A stretch of DNA of 64,000 nt from Bdellovibrio sp. Lineage in GTDB: Bacteria; Bdellovibrionota; Bacteriovoracia; Bacteriovoracales; Bacteriovoracaceae. Location of the stretch: contig JACPIU010000007.1 in the NCBI GenBank assembly GCA_016187935.1, positions 1-64,000 on the forward strand. The letters run 5' to 3'. Shown here piece by piece: positions 8,765-17,829 of this stretch. A model generated the notes under the pieces. The model did no database searches and was not told where the DNA came from. It worked only from the letters and a program-made list of their open reading frames with translations. Made by a program: the position numbers and the translations under genes. Position 1 is the first letter of the stretch. Every line of letters begins with the position of its first letter.

Positions 8765-9647
8765 AGTTCCCCCTTAAGACAAGAAAACGCTCTCTTTCAG
8801 TATAATCTCGTTTTATCTCAATACGAAATCCCAATTTAGACGCTATAGATGCAACCGACTTTAGATGGTTTTCACTTCCTTCGATCCAGGCCTCTCCTGA
8901 TATCGCCAGTTGTTTTTTGATGTGAGCAAAAAAACCTTGATACCATTTTTCATATTCTTCATCTTTCAAAAAAAGTGCCAGAGCAGGTTCGTATTTTACG
9001 ACTTGAGGATGAACAGATTCTCTCTCGCTCTCCATAATATAGGGCGGATTCGATACGATCAGGTCAAACTTCCTATCGGATAAAAAATCCCATTGCAAAC
9101 AATCTCCGCAATGCCACTTGAGACGGCAATGAGGCGAGAGGGCATAGCGAAGACGATCAGCGTTCTGCTTGGCCAAACTCAGGGCTGTTGATGAAATATC
9201 CACCGCGGTGATAGTGAGCGGTACAGTGCCTAGATAATTGATCGCGAGGGCAAGAGCGATGGCACCTGATCCTGTTCCTATATCCACCACATTGAGTCCA
9301 TCTGTCCCCTGCTTGGCCAGATCATGCAGACGGGCCAGGACACTTTCCACGAGAAGTTCAGTTTCTTTTCTGGGAATGAGGACACGCCGATCGACCCGGA
9401 GGGGAAAATTATAAAAGAAGGCTTCCTCGATGATATATTCCAACGGAATCCCTTTTTCCAATCCATCAAAAAAAAACTGCACGCGGGGATCAGCACCAGG
9501 AAAAAAGGCCGTGCACTGAAGATCAGAGTTTAAATATTGCGCTAGCTCTGATTGGAGTCGCTGAAGGGTAATACCTGGATACCATTTTTGTAACTTGTGC
9601 TGTTGACGCTTATAATACTGGTTTAGATGTGCTTTTAGGGTTTCCAA
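8757..9647 (-). CDS. prmC: Release-factor glutamine methyltransferase (PrmC/HemK)
   Basis: 296 residues. It methylates the Gln of the GGQ motif in release factors RF1 and RF2 using S-adenosylmethionine. The SAM-binding motif I is VDIGTGSGAIALA (residues ~121–133), and the Gln-binding signature NPPY lies at 200–203 in SNPPYI. The N-terminal helical domain holds the family motif VLIPRKETE (~89–97). It lies 21 bases after its substrate gene prfA, the standard arrangement, and overlaps murA by 8 bases. Confidence 0.96.
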   Translation of the reverse strand: METLKAHLNQYYKRQQHKLQKWYPGITLQRLQSELAQYLNSDLQCTAFFPGADPRVQFFFDGLEKGIPLEYIIEEAFFYNFPLRVDRRVLIPRKETELLVESVLARLHDLAKQGTDGLNVVDIGTGSGAIALALAINYLGTVPLTITAVDISSTALSLAKQNADRLRYALSPHCRLKWHCGDCLQWDFLSDRKFDLIVSNPPYIMESERESVHPQVVKYEPALALFLKDEEYEKWYQGFFAHIKKQLAISGEAWIEGSENHLKSVASIASKLGFRIEIKRDYTERERFLVLRGNCG

Positions 9648-9668
9648 AATACGTCACTCTATTTCTAT

Positions 9669-10742
9669 TTACTCTTCCTGCCCTTTCAAGATTTCCGCCT
9701 GATAATGGGTCATGAGCGCATCAGTGATTTCTCCCATCTCTCCCTCCATCACTCGATCAAGAGTATAGAGAGTGAAACCAATGCGATGATCCGTCAGACG
9801 GCCTTGGGGGTAATTGTAGGTTCTAATTCGCTCGGAACGGTCCCCTGTTCCTATCTGACTGCGACGTGTGGCCGCTTCAGCGGCATTCTTTTCCTGAACC
9901 ATGGAATCGTAAATTCGGGTGCGCAGAATTTGTAATGCCTTGGCCTTATTTTTTATCTGAGATTTCTGATCCATATTGACGACCACTGTTCCAGTCGGAA
10001 TATGAGTCACTCGAACAGCGGAATCAGTGGTGTTAACGCTCTGACCGCCGGCACCTGAAGCACGAAAAACCTCAATCTTGACTTCATTCATATTGAGGAC
10101 AAATTCAACTTCTTCAGGCTCGGGCATCACTGCAACGGTAATGGTTGAAGTGTGAATCCTCCCCTGGGCCTCAGTTTTAGGCACACGTTGAACGCGGTGG
10201 ACTCCCGATTCAAATTTAAGTTTGGAGTAAACTTTATCTCCTGTGACGGAAAAAATGATTTCCTTGTATCCTTGATCTCCTTCGGAGAGCGAGATCACTT
10301 CCGAACGAAAACCCAACGTTCTAAAATAGTTTTGATACATGCGATAGACATCCGCCACAAAAATAGAGGCCTCATCACCACCAGTTCCTGCACGGATTTC
10401 CACGATGACGTTTTTCTCATCCAGAGGATCTTTGGGTAATAATAGAATCTTTAATCGTTGCTCTATTTCAGGTATTTTTTTCTCTAATAGAGCCAGCTCT
10501 TCTTTGGCCATGGCACGCAATTCTTCGTCGCTTTCTTTTTTTAAAATTTCTTGCGCCTCATTCAATTGTTGCTTACTCGCCTTATATTCCCGATAGGTCA
10601 TGACCAGTTCTTCAATTTGCGCTCGCTCACTGGTAATGGCGCGATATTCAGCCTGTCTTTCATACAGGGTCGGATCGGCCATCTTTTCAGTCAGCTCTTC
10701 GTATCGTTTGGCGACTTTTTCTAATTTATCGTAAATGCTCAT
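9669..10742 (-). CDS. prfA: Peptide chain release factor 1
   Basis: 357 residues, full length for RF1. It recognises UAA and UAG stop codons and triggers release of the finished protein. Residues 232–234 are the universal GGQ (GAGGQSVNTT), whose Gln is methylated by the product of the next gene, prmC. The stop-codon-reading PxT motif is PKT at 188–190 (RVPKTEAQGRIHTS), which marks RF1 and not RF2. The ATG start at 10742 lies 45 bases downstream of the DUF1385 gene in the same operon. Confidence 0.97.
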   Translation of the reverse strand: MSIYDKLEKVAKRYEELTEKMADPTLYERQAEYRAITSERAQIEELVMTYREYKASKQQLNEAQEILKKESDEELRAMAKEELALLEKKIPEIEQRLKILLLPKDPLDEKNVIVEIRAGTGGDEASIFVADVYRMYQNYFRTLGFRSEVISLSEGDQGYKEIIFSVTGDKVYSKLKFESGVHRVQRVPKTEAQGRIHTSTITVAVMPEPEEVEFVLNMNEVKIEVFRASGAGGQSVNTTDSAVRVTHIPTGTVVVNMDQKSQIKNKAKALQILRTRIYDSMVQEKNAAEAATRRSQIGTGDRSERIRTYNYPQGRLTDHRIGFTLYTLDRVMEGEMGEITDALMTHYQAEILKGQEE

Positions 10743-10787
10743 AGTGTACTCACTTAAGTAATTAATTAAAGTTGTATACTTGGGACT

Positions 10788-11903
10788 TTAAAGCTCAAGA
10801 AAGTCTTTTAGCTTTAGGTTTGACTCGGACAGATCAGTTAAATTATCGATTTCAATTTCATCGAGAGCAACGACGCGCTGTTGAGCTTCTTTTAAATTAT
10901 ATTTTTCTTCCAAAAGTAACACCGCACGAATAGAGGCCAGGGCGACCTCTAATTGCTTCTCATCCGGCTCACGGGTGGTGAGCTTCTGTAAAAGCTGGCC
11001 GGGGTAAGAAAGCACTTGTCCCCAGCGAGTTTTGCCGTATTTTCCCATTAATTTAATGAATTCATAAGCGATACCGGCAATGGGAAAAGTGAGTAATATT
11101 TTACAAACGATCGCCACCCCGTGGCCCGCGATCACCGGCAATCCTTTGCCAATTGGGAAAATTGCAAACACGATACTGAACAAAATGATTGAAATGAAAA
11201 GGAGAAAAAAGACAAAAGTGGTGCCACAACGAGGATGAAAAGTGGGATATTTTTTGGCGTAGTCCACCAACATGCTCTCACCGGCCTCAAATGTTGAAAT
11301 CGATTTATGCTCGGCCCCATGATATTGGAAAACACGTTTGACATCGGGAAAAAGACCAATCAGCATGACGTACAAAAGAAAAATGCAGGCCTTGATGACT
11401 CCATCAACCGCATGGAATTCAAAACTTTGCAATCCCCACACTTGCCCGAAGAATTTCTCGATCAAGGCGGTAATAGCGTGGGGTAAAAAAACAAATAATC
11501 CAATCCCAAAAATAAAGGACAGAGCGATCGAGATGTAAGTGCTCCAGGATACTTTCTCTTGGGACTTTCTCTTTTTCTCGTAATCCTCCATATTCATGCC
11601 TTTTTTTAAGGCATCCTTCTTTTGCTCCTCGGCCAAAGCAATATTGGCCGAATAATTGAGAGAAACTATTCCATTGGCCATGGTTTCAATCAACACAAGC
11701 ACGCCGCGGACAAAAGATCGCTTAAAAAGCGGGATTCTGTTTGCCAACCCATACCATTGATCACGTCGTAGGCGAATTTTACCTTCGGGGGTACGCACCG
11801 CTACCACGAAAGCATGAGGAGAGCGCATCATCACGCCCTCAATCACGGCTTGTCCGCCAATGGCAGCGTATTCCTTGCCCTTTGCCTGGCGATCAGACTG
11901 CAT
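10788..11903 (-). CDS. DUF1385 family membrane protein
   Basis: 371 residues. The family signature is clear: AIGGQAVIEGVMMRSP near the N-terminus, then YHGAEHKSISTFE and HPRCGTTFVFF between hydrophobic segments. Four or so membrane spans lie between residues ~110 and 280. The clustered His, Glu and Cys in the loops could bind a metal, but the biochemical function of DUF1385 is unsettled. The gene lies 4 bases after rho and 45 before prfA, a conserved neighbourhood in several phyla, so it is probably housekeeping. The C-terminal 80 residues are cytoplasmic and charged. Confidence 0.9.
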   Translation of the reverse strand: MQSDRQAKGKEYAAIGGQAVIEGVMMRSPHAFVVAVRTPEGKIRLRRDQWYGLANRIPLFKRSFVRGVLVLIETMANGIVSLNYSANIALAEEQKKDALKKGMNMEDYEKKRKSQEKVSWSTYISIALSFIFGIGLFVFLPHAITALIEKFFGQVWGLQSFEFHAVDGVIKACIFLLYVMLIGLFPDVKRVFQYHGAEHKSISTFEAGESMLVDYAKKYPTFHPRCGTTFVFFLLFISIILFSIVFAIFPIGKGLPVIAGHGVAIVCKILLTFPIAGIAYEFIKLMGKYGKTRWGQVLSYPGQLLQKLTTREPDEKQLEVALASIRAVLLLEEKYNLKEAQQRVVALDEIEIDNLTDLSESNLKLKDFLEL

Positions 11904-11907
11904 AATT

Positions 11908-13155
11908 TTATCCGTTCATGGAGTTCAGAAATTCATCGTTGGTTTTGCTTTTGGTAATACGACTGAGCATGAACTCCATAGCATCGATGGTACTCATGGG
12001 ATGGAGAACTCGGCGCAGTACCACGATTCTCTGCAGGTCCTTCTCATCCATCAAGAATTCTTCCTTACGAGTGGATGATTTGTTGATATCAAGACATGGG
12101 AAAATACGTTTTTCAAGTAATTTACGATCAAGCTGAATTTCCGAGTTACCTGTACCTTTGAATTCTTCAAAGATAACTTCATCCATTCTTGAACCGGTAT
12201 CAATCAAGCTAGTGGCAATGATCGTGAGAGAACCGCCATGCTCAATATTTCTGGCCGCGCCAAAGAAACGTTTTGGACGATGGAGCGCATTGGAATCTAC
12301 ACCACCTGACAGGATTTTTCCCGAAGGCGGAACAACAGTATTGTATGCTCGAGCTAGACGCGTAATTGAGTCAAGCAGAATAACGACATCCTTGCCGGCC
12401 TCGGTCAAACGTTTGGCCTTTTCCAAAACCATCTCAGCAACCTGGACGTGGCGAGTTGCGGGTTCATCAAAGGTTGAAGAAACTACTTCTGCCTTCACAC
12501 CTCGTTTCATATCTGTAACTTCTTCGGGGCGTTCATCAATCAATAACACAATAAGTACAACATCGGGATGATTGTGAGCGATAGCATTGGCCATATCCAT
12601 AAGTAGCATTGTCTTTCCGGCCTTTGGTGGGGCAACAATAAGACAACGTTGGCCAAACCCCTGCGGAACAAAAAGGTCTATGATCCGAGTTGAATAATTG
12701 GTCGGATGATATTCCAAATCAATCTTTTTTTGGGGATAAAGTGGCGTTAAATTGTCGAAGAGAACGGTATTTTTATGATTTTCCGGAGATTGGAAGTTGA
12801 TGTGATTTACTTTTAAAAGAGCAAAATATCTTTCCCCGTCCTTTGGTGGCCGGATCTGCCCATCAACAGAGTCACCTTTGCGCAAACCAAAACGTCTAAT
12901 TTGGCTTGGACTTACATAGATGTCATCGGCACCGGGTAAGTAGTTATACTCAGGGGAACGTAAAAAACCAAAACCATCCGGCAAAATTTCCAGCACACCA
13001 TTACCGTTGATTTCTTGGTCATTTTTGGCATGGGCCTTAAGCAAGGCAAAAATCAATTCATGACGTTTTAACGCACCTGGGTTTTCTACCTCTTGTGCGT
13101 TGGCGAGGTTAATAAGTTCTTCCATGCTTTTTTCGCGAAGGTCATTTAAGTGCAT
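11908..13155 (-). CDS. rho: Transcription termination factor Rho
   Basis: 415 residues. Rho is a hexameric RNA-dependent ATPase that ends transcription at C-rich rut sites. Order of parts: an N-terminal helical Rho-N domain (~1–45), the cold-shock-like RNA-binding domain with DGFGFLRSP (~60–68), Walker A APPKAGKT (175–182), and the RecA-type core with [12 protein letters not shown] and the Q/R-loop regions. The ATG at 13155 is preceded by a strong CAGGAG. It is the first gene of the operon. A promoter about 220 bases upstream leaves a long leader, in line with the autogenous control known for rho in other bacteria. Confidence 0.97.
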   Translation of the reverse strand: MHLNDLREKSMEELINLANAQEVENPGALKRHELIFALLKAHAKNDQEINGNGVLEILPDGFGFLRSPEYNYLPGADDIYVSPSQIRRFGLRKGDSVDGQIRPPKDGERYFALLKVNHINFQSPENHKNTVLFDNLTPLYPQKKIDLEYHPTNYSTRIIDLFVPQGFGQRCLIVAPPKAGKTMLLMDMANAIAHNHPDVVLIVLLIDERPEEVTDMKRGVKAEVVSSTFDEPATRHVQVAEMVLEKAKRLTEAGKDVVILLDSITRLARAYNTVVPPSGKILSGGVDSNALHRPKRFFGAARNIEHGGSLTIIATSLIDTGSRMDEVIFEEFKGTGNSEIQLDRKLLEKRIFPCLDINKSSTRKEEFLMDEKDLQRIVVLRRVLHPMSTIDAMEFMLSRITKSKTNDEFLNSMNG

Positions 13156-13408
13156 GTGCTGAATCTCCTGAATTTTAGTTGGGAATTATAAAAATTAATA
13201 TTTGTATCATTTAGTTTGGAACCATTTGACTCTCAGAACTCTCAACGCTGAAACACAAGCGGTGAGATTGCGTAATCACATTAACCGTTCTTATCTCTTC
13301 TTTTAATTTTAATCTCTTAAAAGAAAGTGGAATATTGTTCTGAATTATTAACGATTAAATAAAGTTTGAAATTAATGACGATTTTAATATATCTTTTTTA
13401 TCTGTCAA
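13156..13408 (-). promoter_or_regulatory. rho promoter and long untranslated leader
   Basis: On the minus strand TTGACA (13403–13408) is followed after 16 bases by TAAAAT (13381–13386), a near-consensus sigma-70 promoter pointing at rho. Transcription should begin near 13374, giving a leader of roughly 220 bases that is A/T-rich with C-containing stretches and no ORF. Long rho leaders elsewhere mediate autogenous attenuation; that role here is inference. The same interval contains the upstream region of the divergent ruvX gene. Confidence 0.65.
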
Positions 13409-13481
13409 GCACGAACAATTTAAAAACAACACTGTGAACGTCCTATACAGAGACCTTTTGGGCCAGTATATAAGAAAAATC

Positions 13482-13964
13482 ATGTCTTCAAATAATGATT
13501 CTCCATCCCTTTGTTCACTCGGGCTTGAGAGCGGAGATACCTTACTTGCCATCGATTACGGCCAGAAACGAGTCGGACTCGCCACTTTTACCTTGAAGAG
13601 TGACCCATATCCTTTACCTTATCGCTGCTTATTGGTGAAAGATAACCCATCACTTATTTCGGAGCTAAAAGCGATTATACAAGCGGAAAACATTCGAGCA
13701 TTGGTTTTGGGCATTCCCCATTTAACTGATGGTAAAACCACTGCTATGACGACTAAGATCGGCCAATTTGGTCGACAATTAACCAAAATTTTTCCCCATT
13801 TACTCTACTTTGAGCAAGATGAAACTTTATCGAGCTTTGAAGCGGAAGACCGCATGAAAAAGTCGGCCCGTTATAATTTTAAAATTAAGCGTGATGAGTT
13901 AGATGCCTTGGCCGCTAGTATTATTTTAGAAGATTTTTTAAAAAGATTTCCCAACTCGCGTTAA
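13482..13964 (+). CDS. ruvX: Putative pre-16S rRNA nuclease / Holliday-junction resolvase homologue (RuvX/YqgF)
   Basis: 160 residues from ATG 13482. The RNase-H-like fold starts with LAIDYGQKRVGLAT, where D carries metal binding. It continues with LVLGIPHLTDG and ends with the acidic motif DETLSSFEAEDR and KRDELDALAASIIL, all family landmarks. The protein matures the 5' end of 16S rRNA in E. coli. The start is uncertain: an in-frame start at 13434 would add 16 residues, and no strong ribosome binding site is visible before either. It is followed about 100 bases later by mltG, a common pairing. Confidence 0.88.
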   Translation: MSSNNDSPSLCSLGLESGDTLLAIDYGQKRVGLATFTLKSDPYPLPYRCLLVKDNPSLISELKAIIQAENIRALVLGIPHLTDGKTTAMTTKIGQFGRQLTKIFPHLLYFEQDETLSSFEAEDRMKKSARYNFKIKRDELDALAASIILEDFLKRFPNSR

Positions 13965-14065
13965 AATAGTGAGATGAAAAAGTGTTTTTTGAAGGAAATC
14001 AATAAAGGATGCACGGGCGGAAGGGTTGTGGCCCTTGATCCTATCATTTTGGACAGGAAGCCAAG

Positions 14066-15100
14066 ATGAAGCGAAATATCGTCGTTTTTGTCATTATCGC
14101 ACCTCTCATGGCCGTAATGCTCAGCCTTGCCAAGGCCTATTATTACTTTGATGTTTGGCAGTATGAGGGAGAAGATGTGGTCTTTCAGGTGCAACCGGGG
14201 GAAGGATTTTCTTCCATTAATCACCGTCTCGATCGTGCCGGACTCATTGGCTCAACTAAAGTTTTCTATCGTTACTGTCAATTGAAGAACCTCATGACCA
14301 AGTTCAAGTCAGGTCATTATGAGATTCCAACCGGCTCTACCATGCGGGACATTATCAACCTTCTTCTTTACGGTCGACCGATTACTGTTGAGCTGACCAT
14401 TCCTGAGGGAAAAAATTTCTATGAAATTGCCGCCCTTTTAGAAGCGAATGGATTTATTTCCAAGGCCCAAGACTTTGTCAAATTGGCCCGTGACCCGGCC
14501 ATGCTACGCCAGCTTAACATTACCAATGAAACAGTTGAGGGATATCTTTATCCCGACACTTACAAATTCGATCCTCATCAATCGGCGGCCCAAATCATGC
14601 GCGTGATGGTGGAGGAATTTCGTCAAAAAACCAAGTCACTCGATTACAGCAAAAGTACACTCACACCGGAACAAGTGCTCATCTTGGCCAGCGTGGTAGA
14701 AAAAGAAACAGGGGCCAGGGCCGAACGGTCACGGATTGCAGGCGTCTTCTTTAATAGATTAAAAAAGAAAATGCGTTTGCAATCCGACCCAACCACGATT
14801 TACGGGATTTGGGAGCAATTCAAAGGCAATTTAAAAAAAGAGCATTTGCAGGAGGTGACTCCCTACAATACCTATCGAATAAATGGCCTTCCCAAAGGAC
14901 CGATTTGTAATCCGGGATTGGATGCGATACGAGCAGTTCTGACGCCTGAACGCCATGATTACCTCTATTTTGTCAGTAAAAACGATGGCACTCATGTTTT
15001 CACCAAAACCTATGCTGAGCACCTCCAAGCGGTAGAAATCTGGCAGGTGACACGCCAAAATCGCGAAGGGAAAAGTTGGCGACAAATGAAACAGAACTGA
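14066..15100 (+). CDS. mltG: Endolytic murein transglycosylase MltG (YceG)
   Basis: 344 residues, ATG preceded by CAGGAAG. One N-terminal membrane anchor (residues ~5–27) holds a periplasmic catalytic region. A LysM-like segment (QVQPGEGFSSINHRL) is followed by EGYLYPDTY and the YceG core LASVVEKETGARAERSRIAGVFFNRL with catalytic Glu212. SDPTTIYG and YNTYRINGLPKGPICNPG follow as in the family. MltG cuts nascent glycan strands and so sets peptidoglycan chain length. It follows ruvX on the same strand. Confidence 0.95.
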   Translation: MKRNIVVFVIIAPLMAVMLSLAKAYYYFDVWQYEGEDVVFQVQPGEGFSSINHRLDRAGLIGSTKVFYRYCQLKNLMTKFKSGHYEIPTGSTMRDIINLLLYGRPITVELTIPEGKNFYEIAALLEANGFISKAQDFVKLARDPAMLRQLNITNETVEGYLYPDTYKFDPHQSAAQIMRVMVEEFRQKTKSLDYSKSTLTPEQVLILASVVEKETGARAERSRIAGVFFNRLKKKMRLQSDPTTIYGIWEQFKGNLKKEHLQEVTPYNTYRINGLPKGPICNPGLDAIRAVLTPERHDYLYFVSKNDGTHVFTKTYAEHLQAVEIWQVTRQNREGKSWRQMKQN

Positions 15101-15256
15101 GCGAAGAAGTATCAGATCCCACCTTCGTATGACTTTTTGACAGAAGTGTCGAAGAATCCAACGTTTATGACTTGTATGAACCTGAAATAAAGGTGTTGGC
15201 CAGGCCTTCTTTGGAATTACTTTTGCATCTATCGCATTAGGGTTGTGGGGTTAAAA

Positions 15257-16015
15257 ATGCAAAAAATAAATCTGATTTTGGCATTGTTATGCTTTTGTGC
15301 AAGCTCTGTTGGGTTGGCCGATGAATTTAAACAATCTGCCGTTCTCGCCAATCGCTTATTGAAGATTAGTAAATTGGCCGGTGAGGTCGAGGGTGCCAAT
15401 TGCTTAACTTTTGAGCACACCATGCTTGCCGATGCGGCACTGGCCTTCAAAGGTCCCTCTGGCAAGAAAGAGATTCTAAAAACCGACGCCAATCATGACA
15501 TTAGTGTTAGTGTGGTAAGCCCCACCAGAGTGCAACAACTTTTCGCCGCCATGGCATCACAATCACACATTCCATTCAGGTACCCCGATGACGGTTGCTA
15601 TGCCCGGGCCCATGAGATGTCTAGACTTCTAGAGAGGCATTATGGAGTGATTACCGCCAAGGCCTTTATTGAGGGGGACTTGCAAGTGCAAACCGCCAAT
15701 CACCCCAGCGGACAAGTGGGCTGGTGGTATCATGTGGCCCCGGTTGTGTTAGTTAAAGTCAATGACCGACATGTTCCCTATATCATTGACCCTTCCATTT
15801 TCAACAGGGCAGTTCCGTTAGAGGAATGGTATAATATCCAAACACGGCACACCAATGCCAGGAGAGATCGCGTGTACTTCACCAATCGCTTTGGTTACAC
15901 ACCATCTGACCGATTAAACACTTTATCTAGTTATAATGATGACGATAACTACACTGATGCAGTAAATACCATGCGTGAGTATCGTGACGAGCAAAAGAAA
16001 AGACACGGACGATAA
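15257..16015 (+). CDS. Exported protein-glutamine deamidase (protein-glutaminase)-like enzyme
   Basis: 252 residues from ATG 15257 behind GTGGGG. The signal peptide ends near VGLA. Residues ~25–100 may be a pro-region. The catalytic core matches protein-glutaminases: DGCYARAHEM with Cys114, WWYHVAPVV with His159, and IIDPSIFNRAVPLEEW with Asp178. This is the Cys-His-Asp triad of enzymes that turn protein-bound Gln into Glu. Spacings (45 and 19) are close to those of the Chryseobacterium enzyme (41 and 20, from memory). It lies just upstream of a small exported protein and a subtilase, which could process the pro-region; that link is inference. Targets are unknown. Confidence 0.75.
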   Translation: MQKINLILALLCFCASSVGLADEFKQSAVLANRLLKISKLAGEVEGANCLTFEHTMLADAALAFKGPSGKKEILKTDANHDISVSVVSPTRVQQLFAAMASQSHIPFRYPDDGCYARAHEMSRLLERHYGVITAKAFIEGDLQVQTANHPSGQVGWWYHVAPVVLVKVNDRHVPYIIDPSIFNRAVPLEEWYNIQTRHTNARRDRVYFTNRFGYTPSDRLNTLSSYNDDDNYTDAVNTMREYRDEQKKRHGR

Positions 16016-16043
16016 ATTTTAGTTCTTTTATTCGGAGTGCAGA

Positions 16044-16337
16044 ATGAAAAAAATATTGATAGGATTGGCCATCCTGGGAAATCTGATAAACGGCGCTATG
16101 GCACAAACACAAAATATCCTGATCTTTGAAGACAAAGTTCTAAAAGTTAACGAAAGAGCAGATGGTGCTGAAGTCCTGTTTAAAAAACATGCCGCTCGAT
16201 ACAAAGTCGTTAAGGATAATGATCACTCTTTGCAATTGATTGAGGATTTAAAAGCATCAATTGGGAATAAACAGATCATCAAGGTAGAAGTCGAAGCCGA
16301 TAGCAAGATTATCCTCAAAATCAAAAAAGACGAATAA
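16044..16337 (+). CDS. Small exported protein, unknown function
   Basis: 97 residues, ATG behind GGAG. A signal peptide ends near GAMA-Q, leaving about 77 mature residues of alternating charged beta-strand-like sequence with a Lys-rich tail (LKIKKDE). No domain is recognised. It begins 28 bases after the deamidase-like gene and is probably cotranscribed. A small periplasmic partner or inhibitor of the enzyme is possible, but nothing in the sequence proves it. Confidence 0.7.
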   Translation: MKKILIGLAILGNLINGAMAQTQNILIFEDKVLKVNERADGAEVLFKKHAARYKVVKDNDHSLQLIEDLKASIGNKQIIKVEVEADSKIILKIKKDE

Positions 16338-16656
16338 GGTAAGTTCCCTTCCTCTCTTTTTACCACTCATCGCAATGAGCTTTTCTTCTCATCTCAATTT
16401 TCAATTCCCTGGGCCTATTGTTCCGAACGAGACCTGTCTTTTTCCTCTCATCTTTCTCTTGCGGGAACCTCCTGATTCTGTTCCGTGTCTATAATTTAGA
16501 CGGCCCATCTAAAAACTGACTTTTATTTTTACAAACCCGGACTTAACTCCATGGAATTGCACCATTCCCGCCATTCCCAGACTGGCAGCACTTTTGCTTT
16601 ATTAGGTTCAGCTTGAGGCTTCTGCCTCAGGATGCCTAGATTTGGAAGGATTTTCC
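16338..16656. other. Non-coding interval with inverted repeats upstream of the subtilase gene
   Basis: About 320 bases without a gene. The first half is pyrimidine-rich on the plus strand. Two overlapping inverted repeats lie at 16487–16501 (gtcta…tagac) and 16495–16513 (tttaga…tctaaa). The first contains a TATAAT (16490–16495), which may be a -10 box, but no good -35 is seen. A tgaggc–ttct–gcctca hairpin at 16614–16629 lies about 15 bases before the subtilase ribosome binding site and could affect its translation. Confidence 0.4.
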
Positions 16657-17829
16657 ATGATCGTGCTAAAAACATCAACCCGCCAGTTACTTCATAGAAG
16701 ATGGGCCTTGTTGGCAGTTGTGCTCTTGCTCTTGCCAATTTACGGACACGGCCAGAGTTATCCCCTCGAATATTTAGATTCTCCTTATGTCAGTTGGGGT
16801 ATATCGAAAGATCAAACCAACTCGATCAATCTGGCCAATGCTTGGAAAATTTTTAAAAAGAAAAAAGAAATTATTGTTGCCGTTGTCGACACCGGGATTG
16901 ACCCGCTTCACCCTTTTATTAAGGATAACCTTTGGGTTCCTAGTGAAAGTAAACGTAGTCAGTCCACAACAGATAACTTCGGTATGGACTTCGCTAAGGG
17001 GCGCGCTCATGCCAATCGGCCTTATGATTCCCACGGGCATGGAACCCACGTTGCAGGAATTGTTAAATCAATTTTTCCGGAGGTTAAAATCCTTGTCCTT
17101 AAGTACTATAATCCCGAGGCTTCGGGACAGGACAATTTAAATTCCACCATCGAGGCCCTTCGTTTCGCTGTCAAAGCAGGCGTCGATATCATCAACTACT
17201 CCGGTGGTGGGCCTGAGGCCTCTAATGAGGAACTGGCGGTTCTAAAAGAAGCAGAAAAAAAAGGTATCCTGGTGGTCGCCGCTTCAGGTAACGATGAACA
17301 AAATATCGATAAGGGAAGTTTCCGTTACTATCCGGCATCCTACGGTCTCTCGAACATCTTGACAGTAACCACACATGATGAAAATTTGAAAATGCTCTCT
17401 TCCTCAAATTACGGCCCATACTCAGTGGATATAGCCGCTCCGGGTAATCGTATTAAGTCTTCGCTGCCCTACGAACGCGCCGGTTTTTTAACAGGAACAT
17501 CTCAGGCCACGGCCTTCGTATCAGGAGTGGCAGCATTGCTAAAGGCCCAATATCCCGATCTGGATTACCATGCTATCAAAAACATTATTTTGAAATCCGC
17601 CAGGAAGGAACCAACTTTGAAGGGGATGTGCAATTCTGAAGGTCGCTTGGATGCATTTTTGGCCTTAGGTTTCGCCGCCCAGATAAAAAATATTCCTGAT
17701 TTTAACGTCAAAGTGGCCCAACGTATGCCAAACTCACGCAATTTGAAGCAAAAAACTTCCAGCTACTTGATCAGAGACAACAGACGAATCCACAATTCTG
17801 TAACCACTTCTAAACGTATCAACCAATAA
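16657..17829 (+). CDS. Exported subtilisin-like serine protease (S8)
   Basis: 390 residues from ATG 16657 behind GGAAGGA. The signal peptide ends near GHGQ. There is no long I9-type propeptide; the catalytic domain begins about 40 residues in. The triad is visible: Asp78 in VVDTGID, His128 in SHGHGTHVAG and Ser282 in GTSQATAFVSG, with the oxyanion Asn212 in ASGND. The last ~55 residues are basic and hydrophilic. The 3' end overlaps the convergent gene at 17763 by 67 bases. It probably acts outside the cytoplasm on proteins. Confidence 0.95.
   Translation: MIVLKTSTRQLLHRRWALLAVVLLLLPIYGHGQSYPLEYLDSPYVSWGISKDQTNSINLANAWKIFKKKKEIIVAVVDTGIDPLHPFIKDNLWVPSESKRSQSTTDNFGMDFAKGRAHANRPYDSHGHGTHVAGIVKSIFPEVKILVLKYYNPEASGQDNLNSTIEALRFAVKAGVDIINYSGGGPEASNEELAVLKEAEKKGILVVAASGNDEQNIDKGSFRYYPASYGLSNILTVTTHDENLKMLSSSNYGPYSVDIAAPGNRIKSSLPYERAGFLTGTSQATAFVSGVAALLKAQYPDLDYHAIKNIILKSARKEPTLKGMCNSEGRLDAFLALGFAAQIKNIPDFNVKVAQRMPNSRNLKQKTSSYLIRDNRRIHNSVTTSKRINQ

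Noticed and set aside
15137-15142. TTGACA as a -35 box for the deamidase-like gene
   Set aside because: No acceptable -10 box lies 15–19 bases downstream.
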